From Sphingobium boeckii (GTDB lineage Bacteria; Pseudomonadota; Alphaproteobacteria; Sphingomonadales; Sphingomonadaceae), in the NCBI RefSeq assembly GCF_014199215.1, contig NZ_JACIJC010000001.1:746001-810000 (forward strand): DNA of 64,000 nt, read 5' to 3'. Of the stretch, positions 27,764 to 36,754 are shown piece after piece (the stretch's first letter is position 1; every line of letters starts with the position of its first letter). The notes beneath the pieces are model-generated. The model had not been told where the DNA came from, made no database searches, and saw only the letters and a list, made by a program, of their open reading frames with translations. A program made the position numbers and the translations under genes.

Positions 27764-28813
27764 TCAGTAGTAATTGATCCCCGGATTCGTGCCTGGATGA
27801 ATAAACCCGACCACGTCCATGCCTTCCGGCGATAAGGCTTGAAGCGAATGGATGTGCTTGCGCGGGAAGAAGATCACGTCGCCTGCGCACACCTTTGCCC
27901 GCGCATTCTCGTTCCATATCATCCCTTCGCCCGAAAGGATGATCAGCGCCTCCTCGTAGAGATGGCGGTGCATTTCGGCCTTGGACATGGGGATATGGCC
28001 GATAAAGAGGGCGGAGTTGTCAAGTCCGTGGTGATCATCCAGGAGTATCTGAAAATAGCGCGGTCCCATAGCGGAGCGTGCGGCTTTGTCGATTAGGCCG
28101 AGCCGGTCGGCCATGCTCTCGTCGAAGCCGTCGATGATCGCGTCGACTGTTTCGAGGGTTTCAACTGCCGGGCACACGGAGACATAGGCGGCGATATTCT
28201 GACCCTCCAGCCGAAAGGTCTCGCCGGCGACCACATGAACGCCGCACCCCCCTGAAAACGGAAAATTGCGTCCGCCGATGATTGCGTTGCCTTCGCCGTG
28301 CGAGAGCCAGATGACGACATCGCCGTCCGCGGTAAACACGGGTGAGGCACCGCGATCAAGCTCGAGATAGAATTGTGACTGGTGGGCCGCGCCGAGGGCC
28401 GGAGTCACCAAAGGCCGAAGACGATAGTCCGTGGCGCGATCGGCAACGGAAAAACCCGGCGAGACAACATAGCATCTGCCGTCAAGCCGCGCGAAGCCCT
28501 GCGTGTCGGGCGCGACGACTGCGGGGAGCGTGGCCGCGGCGACGGCCTCGGTTTCGTCGACATAGCCTCCGGGAAGGTTGCTGTGAGTGCCGTCGCAAAA
28601 GGGAGCAGTGCCGCTGTGTTTGCAGCCGCACAACAGCACTTCCTCGTCCTGCTTGGCTTGATACAGCACGGGCTCCAAGCCTGTGCCGATATGCGAGCGT
28701 CCGTCGCAAAATGGCTGGCGCTTGGATCGGCCGCAACTGCACCACAGGATTTTCTGACCTGGCTTGAGTTCCTGGTAAAAGGGCTTGATCGTGGCGATAA
28801 TCGGCGTCGGCAT
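27764..28813 (-). CDS. CDGSH iron-sulfur / cupin fusion protein
   Basis: The 349-residue protein starts with two CDGSH [2Fe-2S] motifs: C25-x-C27...PFC36 DGRSH41 and C62-x-C64...PFC73 DGTH77. After a linker comes a cupin with probable metal ligands H282, H284 and E288 ([16 protein letters not shown]) and H322 ([10 protein letters not shown]). CDGSH domains carry redox-active clusters; cupins are often metal dioxygenases or isomerases, so an oxidoreductase fed by its own iron-sulfur domain is a plausible reading. The start at 28813 is fixed by AAGGAG six bases upstream. In the first motif the His ligand is one residue further away than in the second. It lies downstream of the aminotransferase and NSS transporter genes on the same strand. 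Confidence 0.85.
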   Translation of the reverse strand: MPTPIIATIKPFYQELKPGQKILWCSCGRSKRQPFCDGRSHIGTGLEPVLYQAKQDEEVLLCGCKHSGTAPFCDGTHSNLPGGYVDETEAVAAATLPAVVAPDTQGFARLDGRCYVVSPGFSVADRATDYRLRPLVTPALGAAHQSQFYLELDRGASPVFTADGDVVIWLSHGEGNAIIGGRNFPFSGGCGVHVVAGETFRLEGQNIAAYVSVCPAVETLETVDAIIDGFDESMADRLGLIDKAARSAMGPRYFQILLDDHHGLDNSALFIGHIPMSKAEMHRHLYEEALIILSGEGMIWNENARAKVCAGDVIFFPRKHIHSLQALSPEGMDVVGFIHPGTNPGINYY

Positions 28814-29004
28814 GGTCATCTCCTTGCAACCGGGAGGCAGCGCGAACTCCCGATTGTGCGTCTTTGAAGATTGTTGTTCCTCATCCCGATGCCGAACGTC
28901 CGGATTACGAGGGGCGATCTTCACCCCGTAAAACCGGATGACGAAAAGCAGCGGGCGTGAGCGGCGCTTTGTCGGGGCAATGCGCCCTGACCTCATCACG
29001 CACT

Positions 29005-30168
29005 TCAGCCATTGATAAGATGGCGCTTATCAATCAGCGCTGCGACGAAGGTATCCGCATCGGCCGCGTCGTTATAAGCATGGAACCCGGCGCGGAGGCG
29101 ACCATCGCGGCGGGAGGTGACGATATTTTGCGCGGCGAGGGCCGACACCAAAGCATTCTCGTCACTGGTTTGAATGGAGATGAGCGGTCCGCGGTGATCA
29201 TCCATATCGGGATTGTTGCAGGCGATACCCGCTTCGCGGAGCGACTCCATCGTGTGGCGTGTGACCGTTTTTATCTGCGTGCTGATGGCTTGCAGCCCGG
29301 TATCGCGAACAAGCTTCAGTCCGGCCACCGTGGCGATGCAATTAGCCACCGGGGGAGTGCCGCCCTCGAAGCGGCGCGCAGTAGGGCTCGGATCGTTCGC
29401 GAAAATGTCCATCGCATCGATCTCTGCCTGAGCGAACCAGCCCGACGTGCGCGGCACCAGCCGATCGATGAGCGACCGGCGGACGTAGAGATAACCAATG
29501 CCGGCGGTGCCGAGCAGATATTTGAGCATTCCGCCGACGCAAAAATCCACGTCCAGATCGCGGGGCAGGACGGGGGTGGTGCCGACAATCTGATAGCTGT
29601 CCAGCATCACCAGTGCGCCCATGTCGTGCGCCATCTTCGCGATCGCCTGGATGTCCGTGTCGGGAATGCGGCCGCCATGGCGGTAGCAGAGCTGGGAAAG
29701 GACCACGATCGCGGTGCGCTCGTCGATCACGCGCTCGAAATGCTCGAGCGGGATGAAACCATCTCCGGCCTCGGGGACATGGACCACCTCCGCGCCGACG
29801 CGCTCCTGTGCATGCCAGATCTGCGCACTGGTGGGGAAATCGAAATTGGTGACGACCACCTTGTTGCGCGGCCCGGAGAAATCGAACGCGCTTGCCAGGG
29901 CATTGATGCCGGCGGAGGCCGATCCGGTGATCGCCATCTCGTCCGCATCCACGCCTAGAAGCGCCGCCATATGGCCGCGGGTCTCCTCCAGCGCGCCGAC
30001 CCAGCCACCCCAATCCGCGCCACGCGTGACGCGTCCATCCAGATAGGAATCGAAGGCTGTGCGGACGCTGCCGGCCAGCAGGCCATAGGAGCCGCTGTTG
30101 AGATAGGTCAGCCGCGGCAGAGAGGCGAAATGCGAACGAAAGGCGGCGATGTCGAAATCGAGATTCAA
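29005..30168 (-). CDS. Class V PLP-dependent aminotransferase family protein
   Basis: The 387-residue protein has the fold type I pattern of class V enzymes: YLNSGSYGLL at the start, TGSASAGINALASAFDFSG, the PLP-ring Asp190 and Gln193 in ALVMLDSYQIVG, and the PLP Lys216 in GGMLKYLLGTAGIGYLYV. The family includes kynureninase-like hydrolases, cysteine desulfurases and isopenicillin-N epimerase-like enzymes; this one resembles the epimerase/kynureninase side. It lies 191 bases upstream of the CDGSH-cupin gene and 52 bases downstream of the NSS transporter gene, suggesting an imported amino acid as substrate. Confidence 0.88.
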   Translation of the reverse strand: MNLDFDIAAFRSHFASLPRLTYLNSGSYGLLAGSVRTAFDSYLDGRVTRGADWGGWVGALEETRGHMAALLGVDADEMAITGSASAGINALASAFDFSGPRNKVVVTNFDFPTSAQIWHAQERVGAEVVHVPEAGDGFIPLEHFERVIDERTAIVVLSQLCYRHGGRIPDTDIQAIAKMAHDMGALVMLDSYQIVGTTPVLPRDLDVDFCVGGMLKYLLGTAGIGYLYVRRSLIDRLVPRTSGWFAQAEIDAMDIFANDPSPTARRFEGGTPPVANCIATVAGLKLVRDTGLQAISTQIKTVTRHTMESLREAGIACNNPDMDDHRGPLISIQTSDENALVSALAAQNIVTSRRDGRLRAGFHAYNDAADADTFVAALIDKRHLING

Positions 30169-30220
30169 GATGTGTCTCCGTCAATGTCACCCGGACATGC
30201 GGGCGTGTCGAAAGAATGGA

Positions 30221-31612
30221 TCAGCGCGAAAGCATATCGATCATCAGGCCGAGGATCGCGATCGGGGCGACGATGCCGGTCATGAAATGCCAGAGGCGAT
30301 AGCCGCGCGGCGAAAGGTCGGCTTCGGCTGGCGTGACCGTCTTGCGCAACGCCCAGCCGGCGAACAATGCGATCATCAGCGCGTTGAGCGGCAGCAATGT
30401 CTCGGCGATGCCGAAATCGAGGATGTCGAAGAAGGTTTTGTCGGCGAAGCTCGGCAGCATCGCGAGCGGATGGACGTCCTTGAGCACGCTGAACGAGAGC
30501 AGCGAAGGCAGGCCGACCAGCCAGATCGCGAAAGCGGTGGCGAAAGCGAGGACGCCGCGCTTGAGGCCGGTGGCCTCCATCAGCCAGGCGACCACCGGCT
30601 CCAGCATGCCCACCGCGGTGGTAAAGGCGCCCAGCGCGATCAGCCCGAAGAAGAAGATGCTGATCACGCGCCCGCCCGGCATCGATCCGAAGGCCACGGG
30701 CAGGGTGACGAAGATCAGATTGGGGCCTTCGGTCGGCTGCAGCCCACTGGAGAGCACGATCGGGAAGATGGCAAGGCCCGACATGAGCGAGATGACCACC
30801 ACCGAGAGCGAGACGATCCCGGCGGATTGCGGCACCGAAACGCCCTTGGGCAGATAGGCGGCATAGGTCATCATCACCCCCGCGCCGATCGCGCAGGAAA
30901 AAAGCGCCTGGCCGAGCGCGGTGAGCACACTGGCGCCGGTGACCACGCTGAAATCGGGGACGATCAGAAAAGCGATGCTCTGGCCCAGACCCACGGTAAA
31001 GGCGTTGTAGAGCACCATGCCGAGCAGGATGAGAAAGAGCGCGGTCATCTTGATCCGCGAGACAAATTCGATCCCGCGTTGCACGCCCAAAGCGACGACG
31101 ATGGCGGTGGCCATGATGAAGGCGAACTGGAAGCTCGCCTGGCGTACCGGCGCGCCAATCAGCGTCTGGAACAGAGCGCGTGAGCCTTCGCCGCCGATGC
31201 CCGAAAAGCCGGAGAAGATCGCCTGGCGCGCATAATCCACGCCCCAGCCGGCGACGACACTGTAATAGCTCAATCCGAAAAAGGGGACGGCGATGCTCAT
31301 CCAGCCGATCGCCTTCCAGGCCGGGGAGGCACCCTCACCCTTCACCAATCGGTGCATGGTGGAGATCACGCTGCCATGGCCGCGGCGGCCCATCGTCATC
31401 TCCGCGATCATCAAGGGCACGCAGATCGCGGCGACGAAGACGATATAGATCAGCACGAAGGCGCCGCCGCCATTCGCACCGGCGACATAGGGAAAGCGCC
31501 ACAAGCTACCCAGCCCGATCGCTGCAGCGGCGGTGGCGACGATGAAGCCCAGCTTGGAAGACCAGACATCGCGGCTGCCGGGGGCATCGGCTATGGGTGT
31601 GGCTCCGTTCAT
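30221..31612 (-). CDS. Sodium-dependent transporter, NSS family
   Basis: The 463-residue membrane protein shows the SNF/NSS signature (WSSKLGFIVATAAAAIGLGSLWRFPYVAGANGGGAFVLIYIVFV), with the unwound first helix that binds sodium and substrate, and about eleven or twelve spans in all. NSS proteins import amino acids such as tryptophan, tyrosine or methionine. The start at 31612 has AAGGCAG upstream; an in-frame ATG at 31696 would overlap the operator region. It is divergent from the MarR regulator, which probably controls it, and leads the operon with the aminotransferase and the CDGSH-cupin protein. Confidence 0.92.
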   Translation of the reverse strand: MNGATPIADAPGSRDVWSSKLGFIVATAAAAIGLGSLWRFPYVAGANGGGAFVLIYIVFVAAICVPLMIAEMTMGRRGHGSVISTMHRLVKGEGASPAWKAIGWMSIAVPFFGLSYYSVVAGWGVDYARQAIFSGFSGIGGEGSRALFQTLIGAPVRQASFQFAFIMATAIVVALGVQRGIEFVSRIKMTALFLILLGMVLYNAFTVGLGQSIAFLIVPDFSVVTGASVLTALGQALFSCAIGAGVMMTYAAYLPKGVSVPQSAGIVSLSVVVISLMSGLAIFPIVLSSGLQPTEGPNLIFVTLPVAFGSMPGGRVISIFFFGLIALGAFTTAVGMLEPVVAWLMEATGLKRGVLAFATAFAIWLVGLPSLLSFSVLKDVHPLAMLPSFADKTFFDILDFGIAETLLPLNALMIALFAGWALRKTVTPAEADLSPRGYRLWHFMTGIVAPIAILGLMIDMLSR

Positions 31613-31630
31613 GAGTCTGCCTTGGTAATA

Positions 31631-31646
31631 ATATCCATATGAATAT
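31631..31646. promoter_or_regulatory. Candidate MarR operator, site 1
   Basis: ATATCCATATGAATAT is a near-palindrome (14 of 16 positions) centred on CATATG, 19 bases before the NSS transporter start. It shares CATATGAATA with the site at 31694-31703. Confidence 0.5.
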
Positions 31647-31691
31647 ATGTTTGCATACAAAATACTGCGCCGCAATAGTCGGATTGACCCT

Positions 31692-31701
31692 TTCATATGA
31701 A
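31692..31701. promoter_or_regulatory. Candidate MarR operator, site 2
   Basis: TTCATATGAA is a perfect palindrome 27 bases upstream of the marR-type gene, inside the direct repeat CATATGAATA (31694-31703). Together with site 1 it would let one regulator control both divergent transcripts. Confidence 0.5.
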
Positions 31702-31728
31702 TAGGTATCCTTTGCCAGGGAGGATCAA

Positions 31729-32220
31729 ATGGCGAAAAGCGCTACGGCGGGAAACGACGTGAAGAGTGCGGATGAATTGGAGGCGGGTGACAAATGGCTG
31801 GACGATTTTCTCCCCTATCAACTCTTCCGGGTCACCAGCATGATGAATTTGAGAATCCAGGGGCGGTTGCGCGCGATCGGCGTCAATCTTTCGCAATGGC
31901 GTGTGATGAGCGTGTTGCGCTCGCACGGTAGGATGAGCCTTTCGCACATCGTGGAACGCACGATGATGGAGCAGCCGACTGTCAGCCGCGTTGTCGCGCA
32001 ACTGGAGGAGGAGGGTCTCGCCGGTCGCCGTACTTCCGCCGCGGATTCGCGCATCGTCGAAGTGGCGCTGACGGACAAGGGCGCTGCGACGTTCAACGAT
32101 ATCGTGCCGTCCGCCTTTCGGCACCAGCGTGCCGCGCTGGAGGGTTTCGACCAGGATGAACTTACGATGCTGCGCGCATTGCTGCGCCGGATCGAGAAGA
32201 ATATCGAGGTGGATCGCTGA
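31729..32220 (+). CDS. MarR-family transcriptional regulator
   Basis: The 163-residue protein has the MarR winged helix (LSQWRVMSVLRSHGRMSLSHIVERTMMEQPTVSRVVAQLEEEGLAGRRTSAADSRIVEVALTDKG). The start follows GGGAGGATC. It is divergent from the NSS transporter gene, and two related palindromes lie between them. MarR proteins typically repress such divergent pairs until a small, often aromatic, ligand binds. Confidence 0.93.
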   Translation: MAKSATAGNDVKSADELEAGDKWLDDFLPYQLFRVTSMMNLRIQGRLRAIGVNLSQWRVMSVLRSHGRMSLSHIVERTMMEQPTVSRVVAQLEEEGLAGRRTSAADSRIVEVALTDKGAATFNDIVPSAFRHQRAALEGFDQDELTMLRALLRRIEKNIEVDR

Positions 32221-32245
32221 TGTCGCGCGCCCCATCCAGCAGGCA

Positions 32246-32641
32246 ATGACCGCGCGCTCCTCAATTCGCGACATCACGGGTGTCCTAACGATGTTCTATT
32301 ATCGGGATCTCGCGGCTGCGGCGGACTGGTATGAGACGCGCATCGGCTTCGAACGGGTAATGGACACGGAAAACTTCGTGGTTTTGCGTATTTTCCAATC
32401 AAGCCACCTCGCGCTGGTGACAGACGGATTCGGTAGTCAGTCGCCGATTGAGGGTGCCAATAAGGGAGCCCTGCTGTCGATTCAGACTGCGGATCTGGAG
32501 CGATGGCAGCGCCATCTTCATGACCGCGGTGTCGAGGGCGCGGAGCTTGGTCTGGGGGCCGGCTGCGGCGGACGGACGATCGAATTCAAAGTGCGAGATC
32601 CTGAGGGGTACACGCTGGAATTTTTTCAATGGATCGCCTGA
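32246..32641 (+). CDS. VOC-family (glyoxalase/dioxygenase-fold) protein
   Basis: The 131-residue protein has the vicinal-oxygen-chelate pattern: TGVLTMFYYRDLAAAADWYETRIGFERVMDTENFVVLRIFQSSHLALV, and near the end IEFKVRDPEGYTLEFFQW with the conserved terminal Glu. It is a single module likely to dimerise. The ATG at 32246 lies 25 bases after the marR gene, so both are probably on one transcript. Function could be isomerase, lyase or antibiotic-binding; nothing distinguishes these. Confidence 0.85.
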   Translation: MTARSSIRDITGVLTMFYYRDLAAAADWYETRIGFERVMDTENFVVLRIFQSSHLALVTDGFGSQSPIEGANKGALLSIQTADLERWQRHLHDRGVEGAELGLGAGCGGRTIEFKVRDPEGYTLEFFQWIA

Positions 32642-32768
32642 GCGCAGCGTCTGAGCGACGCCCGATTCCGCCGGGTGGTCAATTCAAGTGAGCCGTAAAA
32701 AGCTATCCTGGTCGTTCGCTCGAGGTCTGCTGATCGAGGCAAGGCCGGCTAGTTCTTCGGCGGCGAAT

Positions 32769-33671
32769 CTAATCCTTCGCCGGTGCGTCGTCGATAAAGC
32801 ATTGCATAAAACGCTGCGCGACGACGGTCGTGATCATCGAGCGACGCTTCAGAATGACCGCATGATAAAAAGGAAATTCTTCGGCAAATTCAAGCTGGAT
32901 CAAACCGAACCTCCCGAATTCGACATCCGCCAGAGGCTTCGAGAAAAAACCTACCAGATCCATAGCAGCGAATAAGTTCAACGCGGTACCGACGGAGTCG
33001 CAGCGTGTCGTGCAAACAGGGAGGGAAAAGCCATGTCTTCCGAACACGGCGTTGAACAAGGTGCCGGGGATCCCATCGCTTGTCGGGGGAAGCAGCCAGT
33101 CCGCGTCGATCAAATCTGTGATCGACTTGGAATTTCTCAACGGATGAGAGGCGCGCATCCCCACTATGAAGGGCATTTTAGACAGAAACACCTGATCTAT
33201 CCCCTCCGGACATTCGAATTCTGGGAGGACGTGCATGATTGCAAAATCGACGCTGCCTTCCGTGAGCGCCGAAATCGCGGCGCTGAAACTCGATTCCTTC
33301 AGCATGACGTCGACCGATGGCAGGACATCGCGGAATTTCTTGAGAGCCGGGGGTAGCAGCGCCGCGCTCGTCGCAGTCGAGAGCGCCACCGTTACCGATC
33401 CGGTCTGTCCTTCTGCGAGGTGGGACATTTCGTCGTACAGCCGGCCCATGTCCGAAAGTAGCGCTCTGCCGCGTGCCAGAAGCAAGGTGCCGAATTCAGT
33501 CAGTTCGATCCCGCCAACGCCACGACTCATGAGCGGCACGCCGAAATGGATTTCCAATTGGCGGATGGTCGTCGAGACTGCCGGTTGAGAGATGCCTAAG
33601 CGACGGGCACCGCGGTGGATGCTTCCCTCTTCCGCAACAGCGATAAATGTTTTCATCTGATTGGGTTTCAT
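32769..33671 (-). CDS. LysR-family transcriptional regulator
   Basis: The 300-residue protein begins with the LysR helix-turn-helix (MKTFIAVAEEGSIHRGARRLGISQPAVSTTIRQLEIHFG) and continues with an effector domain. It is divergent from the TonB receptor that leads the ten-gene hydrolase locus to 44660 and is the obvious candidate regulator. A dyad with LysR-box spacing lies at 33694-33710, 23 bases from its start. Confidence 0.93.
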   Translation of the reverse strand: MKPNQMKTFIAVAEEGSIHRGARRLGISQPAVSTTIRQLEIHFGVPLMSRGVGGIELTEFGTLLLARGRALLSDMGRLYDEMSHLAEGQTGSVTVALSTATSAALLPPALKKFRDVLPSVDVMLKESSFSAAISALTEGSVDFAIMHVLPEFECPEGIDQVFLSKMPFIVGMRASHPLRNSKSITDLIDADWLLPPTSDGIPGTLFNAVFGRHGFSLPVCTTRCDSVGTALNLFAAMDLVGFFSKPLADVEFGRFGLIQLEFAEEFPFYHAVILKRRSMITTVVAQRFMQCFIDDAPAKD

Positions 33672-33693
33672 GGCCTGATCTCCGCTGATGGGT

Positions 33694-33710
33694 GATAAGA
33701 CATGATTATC
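33694..33710. promoter_or_regulatory. Candidate LysR box between LysR gene and TonB receptor gene
   Basis: GATAA-N7-TTATC forms a 17-base dyad containing the T-N11-A arrangement of LysR boxes. A second, AT-rich palindrome with arms AAAAGAAT and ATTCTTTT follows at 33719-33735. Both lie in the divergent promoter gap. Confidence 0.5.
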
Positions 33711-33850
33711 GAAGAAAAAAAAGAATTATTCTTTTCTTATTCCCCTTATCGTTGATGATCGACGTCAAGAATCGTCTGACGAGCCTAATAGGCCGCGCGA
33801 TTTTCCTAACCAGTTCCGGAGGCAGGGCCGGGAAAAAAGGGAGTTATCCG

Positions 33851-36181
33851 TTGAAAGTTCAGCAGCGCATTGGAATTTTGGGCCAAGTATCCGCAATTGC
33901 ATTGGTGGGAGCATTTCAAACATTGCCCGCCATTGCACAGCAAGATGTCGCCTCGTCGGTTGCGATGGCAGCACCCGTCTCGGATGAAAGCGCGTCCGAA
34001 GATGAAACAGGCGGCGAGATCGTCGTGACTGCGCTAAAGCGCGATTCGACCATTCAGAAGACGCCGATCACGATCAGCGCCGTCACCGGCGAGATGCTGA
34101 CGCGCGCTGGCGTCACGGACGTCACAGGCATCACCCAGGCGGTGCCCAATCTGGTTTTTGTCGACGGCGGTTCGGACCGGACACGCGTGGTGATCCGCGG
34201 CATCCAATCCGTCGGCGAGCCCACCGTGGGCGTATATTATGACGAGACGGCGGTCACCGGTGCCGTCAGCCCCGGAAACGATGCGGGTCTTTCGACCCCG
34301 CGCCTGAAGCTGTTCGATGTTCAGCGTGTCGAGGTGCTTCGCGGTCCTCAGGGGACGCTTTATGGATCGGGTTCCATGGCGGGCACCGTGCGCATCCTCT
34401 TTAACAAGCCGACGCAGAAGTTAGAAGGCGCGGTTGAAGCGGAGATCGGCTCGATCGATGGCGGCTCATCCCGGCATGACGTGCAGGGCATGATCAACGT
34501 CCCGATCATCAGCGATGTGCTCGCAGCGCGCCTGGTGCTCTTCGACGCAAATAGCGGGGGGTTTATCGATAACACCCGCTTGAACAGGAAGAATACTGGT
34601 TCTGCGCATAGCCAAGGCGGGCGCTTCCTGGTTCGGTTCACGCCCACCGACAGCCTGACGATCGATGCTTCGGCCAACTACCAGAAGACTCGGGGCGAAA
34701 CTGGGCAATATTTCCTTGATGGCCCTGCGCTTAAGAACACGCTTTTCATCCAAATGCCTTCGGTCGATAAATCGGAACTCTACAATGTGACCGCGCGCTG
34801 GGATCTCGGTCCGGTGACGGCAACGGCTATCGCATCCTATGCCGATCGAAAGATCAACAACACGTCGGGAGATACCTCGCAACTGCTCCTTGGCAATCTC
34901 AATAACCCGGCTGTATGCCAGCGTTTACGAGGAAATGGGTCGCCCTGTTCGCCTGAAACCCAGGCCACGTTCAACGCCTATGTCCAGAGTACGACGCCTG
35001 CTGCCATCACGCCAAGGTTGGACACCAGCGGGCCAAGTGCCGAGCTTCGGTTAAGCTCCAATGGCCGTCAATTCCTGGATTGGACCGTTGGCACCTATTA
35101 TTCCAAGCGGAATGGCGACGTGACCAATGGCGCCACCATGGCGGATCCGCTCACCGGAGAACTGATTTCGCCTGAAATCTATCTTTACAAGCGCGTCGTA
35201 CAGGACAAGCTGGAGCAGATTGCATTCTTCGGAGAGGGCGCGGCCCATATCACGAGCAAACTCACGTTCACCGGCGGCCTGCGTTATTTCAAATATGATC
35301 GATCTGTCGGCGGTCAAACGCTCAAAGGCTTCGATCTGCTCGGAATCAATGTGCAGCCATATGCGATCACCTCGTCATCCGACACCGGCTGGATTTCGAA
35401 GTTCAACGCTGCCTATCAGGCCAATGAAAAAATCCTGTTCTACGCGTCCGCTTCGCAGGGATATCGTCCAGGCGGCGTCAATCAGGTTCTTGGTCTGCCT
35501 CCCGAGTTTGCGCCATATGAAGCTGACAGTCTTTGGAATTACGAGGTCGGCTTGAAGACGAGCTGGTTCAACAATCGACTGAATTTCAACATCGACGCCT
35601 ATCGCATCGATTGGGACAATATGCAGGTGGCAGGACGGACCTCTACCGGACCCGGTTTCTCCTTCATATCGAATGCCGGTGCTGCACGGGCACAGGGAAT
35701 CGAGGCGGAATTCTCCGCACGCCCTCTGCAGGGATTGAGCTTCCAGGCCAACGCATCCTTTTCCTCTTCGAAGCTGAGCGAAGATCAGGTCAGTTCGGCC
35801 ATCGTGGCAGCCGGTCGCAAGGGGAACCGCATTCCGTTCACGCCCAAGGTGACCATGGGCGCATCGGCCGACTATACGGCACCAATCGCCAACGATCTGA
35901 ACATGACGGCGCATGTCGATCTCAACCACGTCGGCCAGTCCTATTCGGAGTTCAATCCGACGAATATCTTCAGGCGGAATCTGCCCGCCTACACCCTGAC
36001 CAACGTCCGTTTCGGGATCGATAATGAGAGCGCTCGTTGGGGGATTTATGTCTTCGCCAACAACGTGTTCAACAAGGTCACCGTTTCCTATGTGATCCAG
36101 ACAGCGGCGACTGGCGGAAATGCTTACGCTGCGAGCGCCGCACCCCGCACGGTGGGGCTTGGCGTGCGCAGCAAATTCTGA
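33851..36181 (+). CDS. TonB-dependent receptor
   Basis: The outer-membrane receptor is 776 residues from a TTG start at 33851, which has GGGAG seven bases upstream and opens a normal signal peptide (VQQRIGILGQVSAIALVGAFQTLPAIAQ). The frame is open to 33692, but those extra residues are basic and would bury the signal peptide. The TonB box/plug start is GEIVVTALKRD, followed by VFVDGGSDRTRVVIRGIQSVG, VEVLRGPQGTLYGSGSMAGTVRILF, and a barrel ending in VRSKF. It heads a run of secreted hydrolases and a symporter, so it should import their substrate. Confidence 0.92.
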   Translation: MKVQQRIGILGQVSAIALVGAFQTLPAIAQQDVASSVAMAAPVSDESASEDETGGEIVVTALKRDSTIQKTPITISAVTGEMLTRAGVTDVTGITQAVPNLVFVDGGSDRTRVVIRGIQSVGEPTVGVYYDETAVTGAVSPGNDAGLSTPRLKLFDVQRVEVLRGPQGTLYGSGSMAGTVRILFNKPTQKLEGAVEAEIGSIDGGSSRHDVQGMINVPIISDVLAARLVLFDANSGGFIDNTRLNRKNTGSAHSQGGRFLVRFTPTDSLTIDASANYQKTRGETGQYFLDGPALKNTLFIQMPSVDKSELYNVTARWDLGPVTATAIASYADRKINNTSGDTSQLLLGNLNNPAVCQRLRGNGSPCSPETQATFNAYVQSTTPAAITPRLDTSGPSAELRLSSNGRQFLDWTVGTYYSKRNGDVTNGATMADPLTGELISPEIYLYKRVVQDKLEQIAFFGEGAAHITSKLTFTGGLRYFKYDRSVGGQTLKGFDLLGINVQPYAITSSSDTGWISKFNAAYQANEKILFYASASQGYRPGGVNQVLGLPPEFAPYEADSLWNYEVGLKTSWFNNRLNFNIDAYRIDWDNMQVAGRTSTGPGFSFISNAGAARAQGIEAEFSARPLQGLSFQANASFSSSKLSEDQVSSAIVAAGRKGNRIPFTPKVTMGASADYTAPIANDLNMTAHVDLNHVGQSYSEFNPTNIFRRNLPAYTLTNVRFGIDNESARWGIYVFANNVFNKVTVSYVIQTAATGGNAYAASAAPRTVGLGVRSKF

Positions 36182-36274
36182 CGAACGGCGGAGCAATGTC
36201 GGGCGGGTTCGATGGACGAACCGACCTTAGAACCTGGTCCGACTTTGCCTCATGATGAACTGAAAGGAAATTTC

Positions 36275-36751
36275 ATGAATCGTAAGCTAATCATGTTCGC
36301 AGCCCTGCTTGTGAGTTCCGTCCCCGCGGTTGCGAAGGATCGGCCCGCCAGCGGCACCTTCGAGGAGGCCGGTGCGTATTGGAGCAACGGCGATCTTCCC
36401 AAGGCCTTCAAGTTGGAGATCACCATGACAGTTTCTGGTGACACTCTGAGCTATCACGGTGTCAACTCCACGGACCCCGCAAATCCTTTGATTGCCGATT
36501 GGTCTGCGAAAACCGATGGCAAAAAATATCCCAGCGCCGACAAGCATTTCGACGAAATCGCCGTCCATAAGATCTATGAGGATCATTATCTGATCGAAAA
36601 ATACCGGGACGGAGGTTTGGTCGTCGGCGAGTTCTGGCGATTCATATCGAAGTCTGATCAATGGATACGCCACGGGGTCGTGGCCAAGTCGCTGGTTGCC
36701 AACGGCACGAAAACCTATGTGGAATATTTCAAACGCGCAAAGGGGAAATAG
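36275..36751 (+). CDS. Secreted protein of unknown family, tandem paralogue 1
   Basis: A 158-residue protein with a signal peptide (MFAALLVSSVPAVA-KD) and AAAGGAAA upstream of the ATG. The mature part is a compact alpha/beta or beta-rich domain with landmarks SGTFEEAGAYW, LSYHGVNSTDPANPLIADWS, HFDEIAVHKIYEDHYLIEKY, EFWRFISKSDQWIRHGVV and YVEYFKR. I do not recognise the family. The next gene encodes a homologue, so this is a duplication kept in the operon; a periplasmic role in handling the substrate brought in by the TonB receptor is the simplest inference. Confidence 0.8.
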   Translation: MNRKLIMFAALLVSSVPAVAKDRPASGTFEEAGAYWSNGDLPKAFKLEITMTVSGDTLSYHGVNSTDPANPLIADWSAKTDGKKYPSADKHFDEIAVHKIYEDHYLIEKYRDGGLVVGEFWRFISKSDQWIRHGVVAKSLVANGTKTYVEYFKRAKGK

Positions 36752-36754
36752 CCC

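Noticed and set aside
27630-27800. Short plus-strand frame MTLAPANRELGFYDKDDDRYYGVEMA...
   Set aside because: Changes frame near 27720 and has no known homologue; kept only as a note on the gap.
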